Source: Pseudomonas graminis
Lineage (GTDB): Bacteria; Pseudomonadota; Gammaproteobacteria; Pseudomonadales; Pseudomonadaceae
Assembly (NCBI RefSeq): GCF_002093745.1
Contig: NZ_MTSB01000003.1
Span: 310,001 to 374,000, forward strand
Direction: 5' to 3'
Length of the DNA: 64,000 nucleotides
Below the pieces are notes generated by a model. The model ran no database searches and had not been told where the DNA came from. It was given only the letters and a program-made list of their open reading frames with translations. Below, piece after piece: positions 15,505 through 24,417 of this stretch. The position numbers were made by a program, and so were the translations under genes. Numbering within the stretch: position 1 is the stretch's first letter; every line of letters begins with the position of its first letter.

Positions 15505-16788
15505 ATGGCAAACACGCCTTATCCTCAGTCCTACTACGCTGCCTCAGCCAATCCCGCGCCGGAGCGCCCCGCTTTACAAGGCGAGGTTGAAACCGACGTG
15601 TGCGTCATCGGCGCCGGTTACACCGGCTTGTCCAGTGCGCTGTTTCTGCTGGAGAACGGATTCCGTGTGACAGTGCTGGAAGCTGCCAAGGTCGGGTTTG
15701 GCGCGTCCGGACGCAACGGTGGTCAGATCGTCAACAGCTACAGCCGCGACATCGATGTGATCGAGCGCACCGTCGGGCCGCGACAGGCGCAACTGCTGGG
15801 GCAAATGGCCTTTGAGGGTGCATCCATTATCAGGGATCGTGTGTCACGCTACGGCATTCAGTGCGACCTGAAAGATGGCGGTGTGTTTGCAGCCATCACC
15901 AGCAAGCAGCTGGCGCATCTGGAAGCCCAGCAGCGACTATGGGAGCGTTACGGCCACAGCAAGCTGGAGTTGATGGACAAGCGCCGGATCAACGAAGTCG
16001 TGGCCTGCGATCAATACATCGGCGGTTTGCTGGACATGACCGGCGGCCACATTCACCCCCTCAACCTGGCGCTGGGTGAAGCTGCAGCTGTCGAAACACT
16101 GGGCGGCACGATTTACGAGCAGTCCGCAGCGATCCGTATCGAGCGCGGTGCCAGCCCGGTCGTGCATACCGCTCAGGGCAAGGTGCGGGCGAAGTTCATC
16201 ATCGTGGCCGGCAACGCTTATCTGGGCAATCTGGTCCCGGAACTGGCAGCCAAATCGATGCCCTGCGGCACTCAGGTCATCACGACCGAGCCATTGAGTG
16301 ACGAACTGGCCAAAACGCTCCTGCCGCAGGACTACTGCGTCGAAGACTGCAACTATTTGCTGGATTACTACCGCCTGAGTGCCGACAAGCGTTTGATTTT
16401 CGGTGGTGGCGTGGTCTATGGCGCGCGCGACCCCGCCAACATCGAAGCGATTATCCGGCCAAAGATGCTCAAGGCATTCCCGCAGCTCAAGAACGTCAAG
16501 ATCGACTACGCCTGGACCGGCAACTTCCTGCTGACCCTGTCACGCCTGCCCCAGGTCGGAAGGCTTGGCGACAATATCTATTACTCCCAGGGTTGCAGCG
16601 GTCACGGGGTGACCTACACCCATCTGGCGGGCAAGGTGCTGGCCGAAGCATTGCGCGGGCAGGCCGAGCGTTTCGATGCGTTCGCCGACCTGCCCCACTA
16701 CCCGTTCCCTGGTGGTCAGATGCTGCGCACACCGCTTACCGCACTGGGCGCGTGGTATTACAGCCTGCGTGACCGGCTAGGGTTCTAA
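15505..16788 (+). CDS. FAD-dependent amine oxidoreductase, PuuB/OrdL type
   Basis: The 427-residue DAO-family flavoenzyme has the dinucleotide-binding motif VCVIGAGYTGLSSALFLLE at residues 32-50, followed by GASGRNGGQIVNSYS, where related enzymes interact with FAD. The C-terminal YYSQGCSGHGVTYTHLAGKVLAEAL is the second FAD contact. It resembles gamma-glutamylputrescine oxidases, which oxidise a secondary amine or amino group with oxygen, but no other puu gene is adjacent, so the substrate is uncertain. GGAGCATCAGG precedes the ATG. A strong terminator follows. Confidence 0.88.
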   Translation: MANTPYPQSYYAASANPAPERPALQGEVETDVCVIGAGYTGLSSALFLLENGFRVTVLEAAKVGFGASGRNGGQIVNSYSRDIDVIERTVGPRQAQLLGQMAFEGASIIRDRVSRYGIQCDLKDGGVFAAITSKQLAHLEAQQRLWERYGHSKLELMDKRRINEVVACDQYIGGLLDMTGGHIHPLNLALGEAAAVETLGGTIYEQSAAIRIERGASPVVHTAQGKVRAKFIIVAGNAYLGNLVPELAAKSMPCGTQVITTEPLSDELAKTLLPQDYCVEDCNYLLDYYRLSADKRLIFGGGVVYGARDPANIEAIIRPKMLKAFPQLKNVKIDYAWTGNFLLTLSRLPQVGRLGDNIYYSQGCSGHGVTYTHLAGKVLAEALRGQAERFDAFADLPHYPFPGGQMLRTPLTALGAWYYSLRDRLGF

Positions 16789-16803
16789 ACCTTCAACCCG
16801 CAC

Positions 16804-16832
16804 AAAAACGGCACCTCTGAGGTGCCGTTTTT
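16804..16832. terminator. Bidirectional rho-independent terminator
   Basis: AAAAACGGCACCTCTGAGGTGCCGTTTTT is a perfect stem of about 13 bases with A and T runs on either side. It can serve the FAD oxidoreductase (plus) and the C39-like lipoprotein (minus), which converge on it. Confidence 0.92.
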
Positions 16833-16839
16833 GTTGATT

Positions 16840-17535
16840 TCATTTAACGCTGCGCTCCAGCGTTCTTCTGGCCTCACCTGCCGCCTGCTCCTGACCCGCC
16901 TTCGCCAGCGCATCGGCTGCCTGCAACCAGCGCTGCCGATCGACGTCGGCGGGCAACTGACGAGGCGACTGAACCAGCACCGCCCAGTTGCCTGCGTCTT
17001 GCCAGGCGGATGCGAAGCTGCTGAAACTCATTGAGTAGCGACGATCCATGCCAGTGCTCAGCAAGACCGTCTGCTTGATCCGGTTGTAGCCGATCAACAC
17101 CGCATAGCGCGGTCCTTTCCAGAATGCAGAACCTTGGGAAAAGCGCAGCATGACCGGGTAACCGGCCGAAACCTGAGCCAGCAGGTCCTGCAACTGGCCA
17201 TCGAGCGGGTAGACCATGAAGCCGTATTCCCGCGCGACGTTTTGCATGTTCTGCTCCAGTCGGCCTTCGGCACCCGGCAGTTGCAGCGGCTTTTCGAGCA
17301 GGCCGGGAGTGGTCTGTACCTGCTGGTTGGCCAACATGCTCGCCAGCACCATTGGCCCACTCTGGTGCGCATTGCCCCGGAAGAACGGCACCGAGGTCAG
17401 TTCGACCCGGTCCGGAAGGCGCTTCATCTGCGGGGTGACCATTGATGAACAACCGGCAAGGCCAATGATCAGGGCCAGGACCAGCCAGGACCGTCTGGCG
17501 CCAGCGGCACCGACAATGAGAGAAACCGATGACAT
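16840..17535 (-). CDS. Lipoprotein with degenerate C39-peptidase-like domain
   Basis: The 231-residue protein starts with an arginine followed by a hydrophobic segment and a lipobox LAGC (cysteine near residue 29), so it is probably an outer- or inner-membrane lipoprotein facing the periplasm. Residues about 45-190 resemble a C39-like papain fold. The position of the catalytic cysteine holds serine (HQSGPMVLASML instead of the usual QCG block), and the catalytic-histidine block reads PRYAVLIGYN, with arginine where histidine is expected. It is therefore probably a non-catalytic binding domain. The C-terminal 35 residues look like a short helical repeat (DRQRWLQAADALAKAGQEQAA). Alone in its transcript. 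Confidence 0.75.
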   Translation of the reverse strand: MSSVSLIVGAAGARRSWLVLALIIGLAGCSSMVTPQMKRLPDRVELTSVPFFRGNAHQSGPMVLASMLANQQVQTTPGLLEKPLQLPGAEGRLEQNMQNVAREYGFMVYPLDGQLQDLLAQVSAGYPVMLRFSQGSAFWKGPRYAVLIGYNRIKQTVLLSTGMDRRYSMSFSSFASAWQDAGNWAVLVQSPRQLPADVDRQRWLQAADALAKAGQEQAAGEARRTLERSVK

Positions 17536-17755
17536 GCTTACTCACTTCAACTGATGTCGGGCAACCCGCGACCCGATCCGGACGTCGATGATAGAGCCGT
17601 CCGGGTTCCGGGTATAGCGTTGTGCAGCAGTGCATCGAAGGCAATAGAGCAAATCGGTCATAGCCCGATGCCATTGGTCAATTAACCGAAACATGCTTCG
17701 TACTAGAATGTCAGTTATCAAGACCGTGGTAAAAAAGCAGGATGTGGAGGCACTT

Positions 17756-17935
17756 ATGAGCCTGGAACTGACAATCGTGATGCTGATCGCTTCGTGGCTT
17801 GCCGTCTCGAGCGCCATGCTGTGGGGGGTCATGCGCGTCTCGCGTCGCCATCATCCACGCAGCGCTGCGCCGCTTGCCGTGCAGAAACCGGAAATGACCA
17901 AGCCTGTAAACGGTCAACCTGTCGTCGCTGGCTGA
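17756..17935 (+). CDS. Small single-span membrane protein
   Basis: The 59-residue product has one hydrophobic segment (about residues 5-26, LTIVMLIASWLAVSSAMLWGVM) followed by a basic and proline-rich tail. The ATG at 17756 is preceded by GGAGG at a spacing of 6 bases, which is why I prefer it over the longer frame. A strong terminator follows. I do not recognise a characterised function; it looks like a conserved small inner-membrane protein. Confidence 0.7.
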   Translation: MSLELTIVMLIASWLAVSSAMLWGVMRVSRRHHPRSAAPLAVQKPEMTKPVNGQPVVAG

Positions 17936-17980
17936 AGAACATCACCCTGCCCCTGTGCAGGTGAACAATGCCTTGAACGT

Positions 17981-18017
17981 AAAAAGGTCGACCCGTATGA
18001 ACGGGTCGACCTTTTTT
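17981..18017. terminator. Bidirectional rho-independent terminator
   Basis: AAAAAGGTCGACCCGT, a short loop, and ACGGGTCGACCTTTTTT form a near-perfect long stem with T runs in both directions. It separates the converging small membrane protein and TerC genes. Confidence 0.93.
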
Positions 18018-18033
18018 CCAGCAAAGCCGGCTA

Positions 18034-18789
18034 TCAGCTATGTGACACTCGCGCGGCTTTTCTGCGCCTTGCCCTGCGCACCAGCATGTTCAGGCCTTCG
18101 ATGGCTGCCGAGAACGTCATGGCCGCGTAGATATAGCCTTTGGGCACATGAGCGCCAAACCCTTCGGCGATCAACGTCATACCGATCATGATCAGGAAGC
18201 CCAGCGCCAGCATGACCACCGTCGGGTTATCGTTGATGAACTTCGCCAGCGGGTTGGCAGCCACCAGCATCACGACCACGGCACTCACGACAGCAATGAT
18301 CATGATCGGCAAGTGCTCGGTCATGCCCACGGCAGTGATGATACTGTCGATGGAGAACACCAGGTCCAGCATCAGGATCTGCACGATGGCCGCGCCCATG
18401 CTCAACGCCACTACCGAACCTAAGGCTTTCTCTTCGTCAGTCTTGACGTCCATGCTGTGATGGATCTCGGTAGTCGCTTTCCAGACCAGGAACAGGCCAC
18501 CGGCAACCAGAATCATGTCTTTCCACGAGAACGCCTTGCCGAACACCTCGAACACGGGCTCTGTGAGTTGCACGATGTAGGCGACGGTGCTGAGCAAGCC
18601 CAGGCGCATGACCAGCGCCATGCCGATACCCAGTTTCCGGGCTTTCTCCCGCTGATGCTCCGGCAGCTTGTTGGTGATGATCGAGATGAAAATCAGGTTG
18701 TCGATGCCCAGCACGACTTCCATCACGACCAGTGTTGCCAGGGCGATCCAGGCTGCCGGGCTTGTCACGAGTTCCAATAGGTATTCCAT
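18034..18789 (-). CDS. TerC-family integral membrane protein (YgdQ-like)
   Basis: The 251-residue protein has seven or more hydrophobic helices and the TerC hallmarks [15 protein letters not shown] (residues 25-39) and [20 protein letters not shown] (about 140-160). Their acidic residues within membrane helices are thought to bind metal. TerC proteins relate to manganese export and tellurite resistance. The C-terminus is basic ([14 protein letters not shown]) and cytoplasmic. It is followed by a shared terminator. Transported ion not determinable here. Confidence 0.85.
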   Translation of the reverse strand: MEYLLELVTSPAAWIALATLVVMEVVLGIDNLIFISIITNKLPEHQREKARKLGIGMALVMRLGLLSTVAYIVQLTEPVFEVFGKAFSWKDMILVAGGLFLVWKATTEIHHSMDVKTDEEKALGSVVALSMGAAIVQILMLDLVFSIDSIITAVGMTEHLPIMIIAVVSAVVVMLVAANPLAKFINDNPTVVMLALGFLIMIGMTLIAEGFGAHVPKGYIYAAMTFSAAIEGLNMLVRRARRRKAARVSHS

Positions 18790-18823
18790 AGATCACTGCC
18801 CTGCCTGAGCCAATAGTTTCAAG

Positions 18824-19066
18824 TTAGATTTCTTTATCGGACTTTTTTTCGGTGTCAGCCGAGCTTGGTGGCGACTCCAGCACTGAAAGTTCCTGCCGGG
18901 TCTCTTCAAGCGCTTTGGTTGCGGCCTTGTGAGTATCGTCCACCGCCTGTTTTGCGGTGTTGGCGGCGGTATCAAGCACCTGCTTTGTGGATGACTCTAT
19001 CTGATCGCATCCCGCCATTACCAGCAGCGAACAGCTCAAAAGCACAGCACACATGGGTTTGTTCAT
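18824..19066 (-). CDS. Small helical lipoprotein
   Basis: The 80-residue product begins MNKPMCAVLLSCSLLVMAGC, a lipoprotein signal with the lipobox cysteine at residue 20. The mature part is Ala/Thr/Lys/Glu-rich with regular heptad-like spacing (TKQVLDTAANTAKQAVDDTHKAAT is cut here into its obvious repeat style), suggesting an extended helix such as an envelope stabiliser. GAGGA precedes the ATG at 19066. It lies 35 bases upstream of terC on the same strand and may be cotranscribed. Function unknown. Confidence 0.7.
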   Translation of the reverse strand: MNKPMCAVLLSCSLLVMAGCDQIESSTKQVLDTAANTAKQAVDDTHKAATKALEETRQELSVLESPPSSADTEKKSDKEI

Positions 19067-19198
19067 GGGGTCCTCGATAAGCAAGGCCGGGTATTGGTGT
19101 CGGGTCCGGCGTTGCGAAGCATTCTAAACACCTTGAAACATCAGGAAAATTCGATTTTATAACGCGTATACTTCGGTTTTACCGAATCGGCGATAACC

Positions 19199-20137
19199 AT
19201 GCTCAATTACCGTCAGCTGCACTATTTCTGGGTCGTGGCCAAAACCGGGAGCATCGTGCGCGCCTGCGAGCAGTTGAACCTGACGGCCCAGACCGTCAGC
19301 GGGCAGATCAGCCTGCTGGAGGCCTCGCTGGGCGTCGATCTGTTTCAGCGCGTGGGACGACAATTGGAAATGACCGAAGCCGGTCGACTCGCACTGCCCT
19401 ATGCAGAGCAGATGTTTCAGCTGGGCAATGAACTGGAGAACCTGCTGCGTTCGCAACCTGACGAGCAGCAGTTGCTGTTTCGCATCGGCGTGGCCGATGT
19501 CGTGCCCAAATCGATTGTCTACCGTTTGATAGCGCCGACCATGAACCTCAGCGAGTCCATCCGCATCACCTGCCGTGAAGACAAGCTGGAACGGCTGCTG
19601 GCGGATCTGGCGATTCAGCGCCTGGACCTGGTGATCTCGGACAGCCCCATGCCGCCGCATCTGGACATCAAGGGCTACAGCCACCGACTGGGCGAATGCG
19701 GAGTCAGTTTTTTTGCAACCCGCGAAGTGGCCGAAAGCGTCGGGACCGACTTTCCACAGTGCCTGCATGGCGCACCGCTGTTGATTCCAGGCCAGGAAAC
19801 CGTGGTCCGCGGCAGGCTAATGCGCTGGTTTGCCGAGCAGAAGATTCAGCCGCGCATTGTCGGAGAATTCGATGACAGTGCGCTGATGAAGGCTTTCGGC
19901 AAGTCCGGCAGCGGCATCTTCGTTGCGCCCAGCGTAATTGCCGATGAAGTACAGAGCCAGTATGGCGTGCAGGTGATCGGCCAGACCGATGCCGTGACCG
20001 AGTCATTCTACGCAATCACCGTGGAACGCAAGGTCAAGCACCCCGGCGTTGTCGCCATTGCCGAAAGTGCTCGAAACCAGTTATTTACCGACGCGGGATC
20101 AGCGCCTGGGCCGCACGCGGACCGCGATCAAGCTTGA
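19199..20137 (+). CDS. nhaR: LysR-family transcriptional activator NhaR
   Basis: The 312-residue regulator begins MLNYRQLHYFWVVAKTGSI and has the helix-turn-helix ACEQLNLTAQTVSGQISLLE, both distinctive of NhaR rather than other LysR proteins. The rest is the usual substrate-binding domain. E. coli NhaR senses sodium and activates the Na+/H+ antiporter nhaA, but no antiporter gene is adjacent, so the local target is unknown. Its 3' end overlaps the converging MFS gene by 53 bases. Confidence 0.88.
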   Translation: MLNYRQLHYFWVVAKTGSIVRACEQLNLTAQTVSGQISLLEASLGVDLFQRVGRQLEMTEAGRLALPYAEQMFQLGNELENLLRSQPDEQQLLFRIGVADVVPKSIVYRLIAPTMNLSESIRITCREDKLERLLADLAIQRLDLVISDSPMPPHLDIKGYSHRLGECGVSFFATREVAESVGTDFPQCLHGAPLLIPGQETVVRGRLMRWFAEQKIQPRIVGEFDDSALMKAFGKSGSGIFVAPSVIADEVQSQYGVQVIGQTDAVTESFYAITVERKVKHPGVVAIAESARNQLFTDAGSAPGPHADRDQA

Positions 20138-21260
20138 TCAACAGCAGCGCCAGCGCTATCGCCAGAACAATGATGCCGGCAGCGGCGAAACCGACGTTAC
20201 CCAGCCCCAGGTGATCGATCACTCGGCCACCAATGACGGCGCCGATCCCGATGCCCAGATTGGCGCCGGCGATGTTCAGAGACGCCGCAAACGCTGGCGC
20301 TTGGGGCGCAGCCTTGATCAGACGGACATGGCTGACCAGAAACAGCGCCGCCTGGGTGATGCCCCACACCGCCAGCGCAAGTGCCAGCGCCACCACCGAG
20401 TGAATGCTCGGCACCACCGCCACCATGCCCACCACCATGAAGGCGCAGAACACCAGACTGGCGATCAGCGGGTGGCGATCGACCATGCGCCCGCCGAGCG
20501 AATTACCGAGCAGGCCTACCGCGCCAAACCCCATCAGGCACCAGCCGACCAGATTGCCGTCGAAACCGGCCAGACGCTCCAGCATGTCCGCCAGGTAGGT
20601 GTAAGCCGTGAACATGCCGCTGAAGACCAGTATCGACAGCAGCACATGGCCTTGCATCATCGGGCTGCGCAGAATGCCGAATTGCTTGAGGATCGACGCC
20701 GGGTTTTTCTTTGCGGCAGTGCTTGGCAAATAAACCGCCAGCAGCAGCGCCTTGGCGAAGGCCAGGCCTGAGAGCGCGAAAAACGCGCTGCGCCAGCCGA
20801 ACGCGTCAGAGATCAGAGTGCCCACGGGGATGCCAAATACCGTGGCGCAGACAATTCCGAAGCCGATTCTGGCAATGGCTCGCCCGGCGAACGCCGGCCC
20901 GGCAATGTCGACCGCCGTTTCACTGGCCAGCGCCCAGAACACGGGCAGCCCCAGCGCGGGAATCAGGCGCGCAATACCCATGACCGGCATATTGGGGGCC
21001 ATCGCTGCAAGCGCATTGGACAATCCGAACAGGATGAGGATGCTGATAAACAGACGCTTGCGCTCGAAGCGCGAAAAATAAGCGGTCAGGAACGGACCGA
21101 AGGCGGCGACCGTAAAGGCGAACAGCGTCACCAGCAGGCCTGCCTGGGAAACCGTCACATCCAGGTCACGGGCAACAGCAGGCAAAAGACCAACAATGAT
21201 GAATTCTGTCGTCAGTACCGTGAAACCGGCAGCCGACAACAGAAGTATGGGCAACAACAT
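20085..21260 (-). CDS. MFS exporter, DHA1 (AraJ/YdhP-like)
   Basis: The 391-residue protein has about 12 hydrophobic segments and begins MLLPILLLSAAGFTVLTTEF. The motif VAAFGPFLTAYFSRFERKRL is the loop 2-3 signature of major facilitators, and PALGLPVFWAL lies in the region of motif C of drug/H+ antiporters. I chose the internal ATG at 21260 because upstream residues are not hydrophobic. Substrate (sugar, drug or amino acid) cannot be assigned. It converges on and overlaps nhaR by 53 bases. Confidence 0.85.
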   Translation of the reverse strand: MLLPILLLSAAGFTVLTTEFIIVGLLPAVARDLDVTVSQAGLLVTLFAFTVAAFGPFLTAYFSRFERKRLFISILILFGLSNALAAMAPNMPVMGIARLIPALGLPVFWALASETAVDIAGPAFAGRAIARIGFGIVCATVFGIPVGTLISDAFGWRSAFFALSGLAFAKALLLAVYLPSTAAKKNPASILKQFGILRSPMMQGHVLLSILVFSGMFTAYTYLADMLERLAGFDGNLVGWCLMGFGAVGLLGNSLGGRMVDRHPLIASLVFCAFMVVGMVAVVPSIHSVVALALALAVWGITQAALFLVSHVRLIKAAPQAPAFAASLNIAGANLGIGIGAVIGGRVIDHLGLGNVGFAAAGIIVLAIALALLLIKLDRGPRAAQALIPRR

Positions 21261-21401
21261 GAAAACTCCAGAACAACGATACAGGCCGTGATGACAGCGC
21301 AACATGCAGGGGGATTAAAGCGGGATGGAGCACTTATCGCCGCACACAGGCCCCGAAGCACCTGGAAGACAGGGCTGATAGCCTGATGGCGATAAATACA
21401 G

Positions 21402-21437
21402 CCTCTGTGGGAGCGAACCAGCTCGCCCCCACGAGAC
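21402..21437. repeat. REP-like palindrome
   Basis: CTGTGGGAGCGAACCAGCTCGCCCCCACGAG has the GTGGGAGCGA...TCGC..CCCAC layout of Pseudomonas REP elements. It lies between the MFS and DUF1993 genes. Confidence 0.6.
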
Positions 21438-21490
21438 GGGTATACAGGATGGAAGCAGAGCGTAGAAACAAAACCACCCGCCTCCAGGCC

Positions 21491-22000
21491 TTAGAACTTG
21501 CCCATGAAGTCCCGCTTGCCGATTTCTACACCGTTATGACGCAGGAGGTTGTAGGCCGTGGTGACGTGGAAGAAGAACTGAGGCAAGGCATAGCTGAGCA
21601 GGTAAGCCTGACCATTAAGGCGCTTTTCCTTTTCAGTGCCCGGACGTAGCACGATCTCGATACCTTCTTTGCCGTCGACCTGATCGGGCGTGATGCTACC
21701 GATGAACGCGAGGGTCTTGGCCAGCAGAGCCTGCAGCTCTTCGAAACTGGTTTCAGTGTCGTCGTACTGCGGAATCTCGATGCCTGCCAGACGAGCCGAA
21801 GCGCCTTTGGCGAAATCGACGGCAATCTGCACCTGACGGGTAAACGGCAGCATGTCCGGGAACAATCGGGCCTGCAACAGGGCGGGCGACTGGATCTTCT
21901 TCTCGGTCGCGTGGGCTTCGGCCTTGGTCAGAACGTCGCTCAGCGCGTTGAGCATTTGCTGGAAGACAGGAATGGAAGCGGCGTACAGGGAAATAGACAT
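21491..22000 (-). CDS. DUF1993 family protein
   Basis: The 169-residue cytoplasmic protein matches the DUF1993 pattern: an N-terminal helix SISLYAASIPVFQQMLNALSD, then FPDMLPFTRQVQIAVDFAKGASARLAG and a C-terminal PQFFFHVTTAYNLLRHNGVEIGKRDF. The fold is a four-helix DinB-like bundle; function is unknown. The ATG at 22000 follows AGGAGA by 6 bases, so the in-frame upstream start is rejected. Single gene. Confidence 0.85.
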   Translation of the reverse strand: MSISLYAASIPVFQQMLNALSDVLTKAEAHATEKKIQSPALLQARLFPDMLPFTRQVQIAVDFAKGASARLAGIEIPQYDDTETSFEELQALLAKTLAFIGSITPDQVDGKEGIEIVLRPGTEKEKRLNGQAYLLSYALPQFFFHVTTAYNLLRHNGVEIGKRDFMGKF

Positions 22001-22154
22001 GACGTCTCCTGGGTGGGAAAGGCGCAATTATAGACTGACCCGACGCGAAACACCGTGACACTTTTCAGCCTGTAGACCGATGCAAGCAGCAGGTACTGGC
22101 AATAATTCCTGCCACGCCCTACGCTGATCCCCCGCCATCACTCAGGGAAGCGTC

Positions 22155-22817
22155 ATGTCCATTGAATCATCCGTCACCGAATCCTCCCCGAATGCCGAGG
22201 CGTTACAGCTCAACAGCACGGAAGTGCGCATTCTTGGCTGCCTGATCGAGAAACAGGCAACCCACCCGGAAACCTACCCGCTGACCCTCAACGCACTGGT
22301 CATCGCCTGCAATCAGAAAACCAGCCGCGATCCGGTGATGAACCTGACTCCGGGCCAGGTGGGCCAGAGCCTGCGTGCGCTGGAAGGTCGCGGCCTGACC
22401 CGGCTGGTCATGGGCAGTCGTGCCGATCGCTGGGAGCACAGGGTCGACAAGGGCCTGGAGCTGGTGCCCGCGCAAGTGATCCTGACCGGACTGTTGCTGC
22501 TGAGGGGTCCGCAAACCGTGAGCGAGCTGCTCACCCGCAGTCACCGCATGCACGATTTCGAAGACAGCGAGCAGGTCGTTCATCAGTTGGAGCGCCTGAT
22601 TGCCAGAGGGCTGGCGACGCTCGTGCCGCGCCAGTCCGGGCAACGCGAAGATCGCTACATGCACCTGATCGGTGACCCGGCGGACCTTCAGGAGCTTCTT
22701 GCCTCACGGCACCAGGCACCGGAGCGCAGCCCCCACAGCCCGGCCGCAAACCAGCGCATCGAGGAGCTGGAGGCGCGTGTCGCAGCACTTGAAGAGCGCC
22801 TGGCCAGGCTGGAGTAA
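22155..22817 (+). CDS. YceH-type winged-helix protein (DUF480)
   Basis: The 220-residue protein has the DUF480 signature [25 protein letters not shown] near residues 20-45, followed by two winged-helix repeats ([36 protein letters not shown]). The C-terminal [21 protein letters not shown] is a short coiled coil. YceH proteins are common in proteobacteria and of unknown role, possibly DNA binding. GGGAAGC precedes the ATG. Single gene. Confidence 0.88.
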   Translation: MSIESSVTESSPNAEALQLNSTEVRILGCLIEKQATHPETYPLTLNALVIACNQKTSRDPVMNLTPGQVGQSLRALEGRGLTRLVMGSRADRWEHRVDKGLELVPAQVILTGLLLLRGPQTVSELLTRSHRMHDFEDSEQVVHQLERLIARGLATLVPRQSGQREDRYMHLIGDPADLQELLASRHQAPERSPHSPAANQRIEELEARVAALEERLARLE

Positions 22818-22863
22818 TCAAGGGTATGCCCTGCTCGCCCTCGCGCTGGCAGGCAAATCGAAA

Positions 22864-23679
22864 TCAGCCGGCTCTGGCGAACGCTGCAGCCTGCTGATAT
22901 TGCTCGTCCGTCGGGCGAACACCGGTATAAAGCACAAACTGCTCAAGGGCCTGAATCGCCGCCACTTCATCACCGCTCACGACGCGTTTGCCTAGACGGC
23001 GTGCGAGCTTGATCAGGGGAGTTTCGGCAGGCGTGGCCACGGCATCGAAAACGGTGTCGGCAGCGGCGACGGCCTGTTCGTCAAACGCCAGTTCATCAGA
23101 CTGCGGGCCTTGCATGCCCAGCGGTGTGACATTGACCAGCAACGCGGGACGCGCGTCGCCCAGTTCCGCCTGCCAGCGAAAACCGCAGGCCTCGGCCAGA
23201 CGCCGGCCGGTGTGTTCATTACGCGCCACGATCAGGCCGTCGGTGAAACCGGCATCGCGCAGCGCAAAGGCGACCGCCTTGGCCATTCCGCCGCTGCCAC
23301 GCAGGGCAAACGCGCTACGCGGTACGGCGTGGCTGTCCATCAATTGCGCCACGGCGATGTAATCCGTGTTGAACGCCTTCAAATGCCCTTCCGTATTGAC
23401 GATGGTGTTGATCGACTGGATGGCGGCGGCCGAAGTGTCCAGCTCATCAACCAGTGCTATGCAGGCTTCCTTGAACGGCATCGATACGGCGCTGCCGCGA
23501 ATGCCCAATGAGCGGATGCCCGCCACGGCAGCCGCCAGGTCATTGGGCGAAAAGGTCTTGTAATAGAAGTTGAGGCCCAATTGCTGAAAAAGATGATTAT
23601 GAAAACGAACGCCGAAGTTTCCCGGGCGTGCGGCCATGGACATGCACAACTGCGTGTCCCTGTTAGCCGTGATGGGCAT
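22864..23679 (-). CDS. Shikimate-dehydrogenase-like protein (AroE/SdhL type)
   Basis: The 271-residue protein has the two-domain AroE layout. The catalytic lysine is kept in VSMPFKEACIALVDEL (about 67) and the aspartate in NTDYIAVAQL (about 103); the cofactor loop is RGSGGMAKAVAFAL. The usual shikimate-binding SxSPxxHN block at the N-terminus is replaced by SMAARPGNFGVRFHN. This points to the SdhL-like branch, with low or different substrate use, rather than the aromatic-pathway enzyme. The ATG follows GGAGGAA, so the start is secure. Single gene. Confidence 0.8.
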   Translation of the reverse strand: MPITANRDTQLCMSMAARPGNFGVRFHNHLFQQLGLNFYYKTFSPNDLAAAVAGIRSLGIRGSAVSMPFKEACIALVDELDTSAAAIQSINTIVNTEGHLKAFNTDYIAVAQLMDSHAVPRSAFALRGSGGMAKAVAFALRDAGFTDGLIVARNEHTGRRLAEACGFRWQAELGDARPALLVNVTPLGMQGPQSDELAFDEQAVAAADTVFDAVATPAETPLIKLARRLGKRVVSGDEVAAIQALEQFVLYTGVRPTDEQYQQAAAFARAG

Positions 23680-23879
23680 GCTGTTTCCTCCAGACGGTAA
23701 TGGCTTGAATCTTCGACAAAAGCGTAAGCTATGCAGCACTGAATGCGAGCGCGCACCTTACATAAAATTTACTCAGCACTTTCGCAGATTCTTACAATTT
23801 CGATGTCATAGTGTTATCCCGTGGCAGTGCTTGAGAATGATGCAGGCGCGCGACAACGGGTTGAGAGCGAGGAACAGTC

Positions 23880-24245
23880 ATGATTCGTCAAATCCCCAAA
23901 ATCGCCTTGTTTGTAGGTGCCTTGGCCCTTGCTGGCCAGGCGAATGCTGACCGTGGCTGGGGTGGCCCTGCCGTGGTGGGTGCTATCGTAGGCGCCGCCG
24001 TTGTCGGCGCGGCGGTATCTTCAAGCCATGACAGAACGGTCTACGTAGAACGTGAACCGGTCTACGTGCAGCAGCGGCCGGTCTATTACGCGCCGCCGCC
24101 GGTCTACTACCAGCCGGCACCGGTCTACCAGGTTGTCGAGCGCTACCCACCACCGCCGCCTCCAGGTTATTACTACCATCGCTATGGCCCGCCGCCACCT
24201 CCAGGCCCCGGCTACTATTACGGCCCGCCGCGCGGCCGCTGGTAA
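23880..24245 (+). CDS. Secreted Tyr/Pro-rich protein
   Basis: The 121-residue product has a Sec signal (IPKIALFVGALALAGQANA, cleavage near residue 23), a glycine/alanine/valine-rich hydrophobic segment AVVGAIVGAAVVGAAVSS, and then a tail made almost only of Tyr, Pro, Val and Gln: PVYVQQRPVYYAPPPVYYQP and similar, ending in GPPRGRW. Related small proteins are widespread in proteobacteria with unknown envelope roles. A strong terminator follows immediately. The promoter side (23700-23879) is AT-rich. Confidence 0.8.
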   Translation: MIRQIPKIALFVGALALAGQANADRGWGGPAVVGAIVGAAVVGAAVSSSHDRTVYVEREPVYVQQRPVYYAPPPVYYQPAPVYQVVERYPPPPPPGYYYHRYGPPPPPGPGYYYGPPRGRW

Positions 24246-24251
24246 CGGAAC

Positions 24252-24282
24252 AAAAAACCCGCCTTCATCGGCGGGTTTTTTT
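24252..24282 (+). terminator. Rho-independent terminator
   Basis: AAAAAACCCGCCTTCATCGGCGGGTTTTTTT is a perfect CCCGCC/GGCGGG stem with a T run, seven bases after the Tyr/Pro-rich gene. Confidence 0.92.
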
Positions 24283-24417
24283 ATGGTGTGCGCACAACCC
24301 TGTCTGCGGGTGCAATGCCGCTAACCGGTGTTGTTATCAATGACCACTATTGAGAGCGTCGATTTCTGCCGTGATCGATTGCCCCCTACAGTAGCGGCAT
24401 GGATTGAGGAGGCAGTT

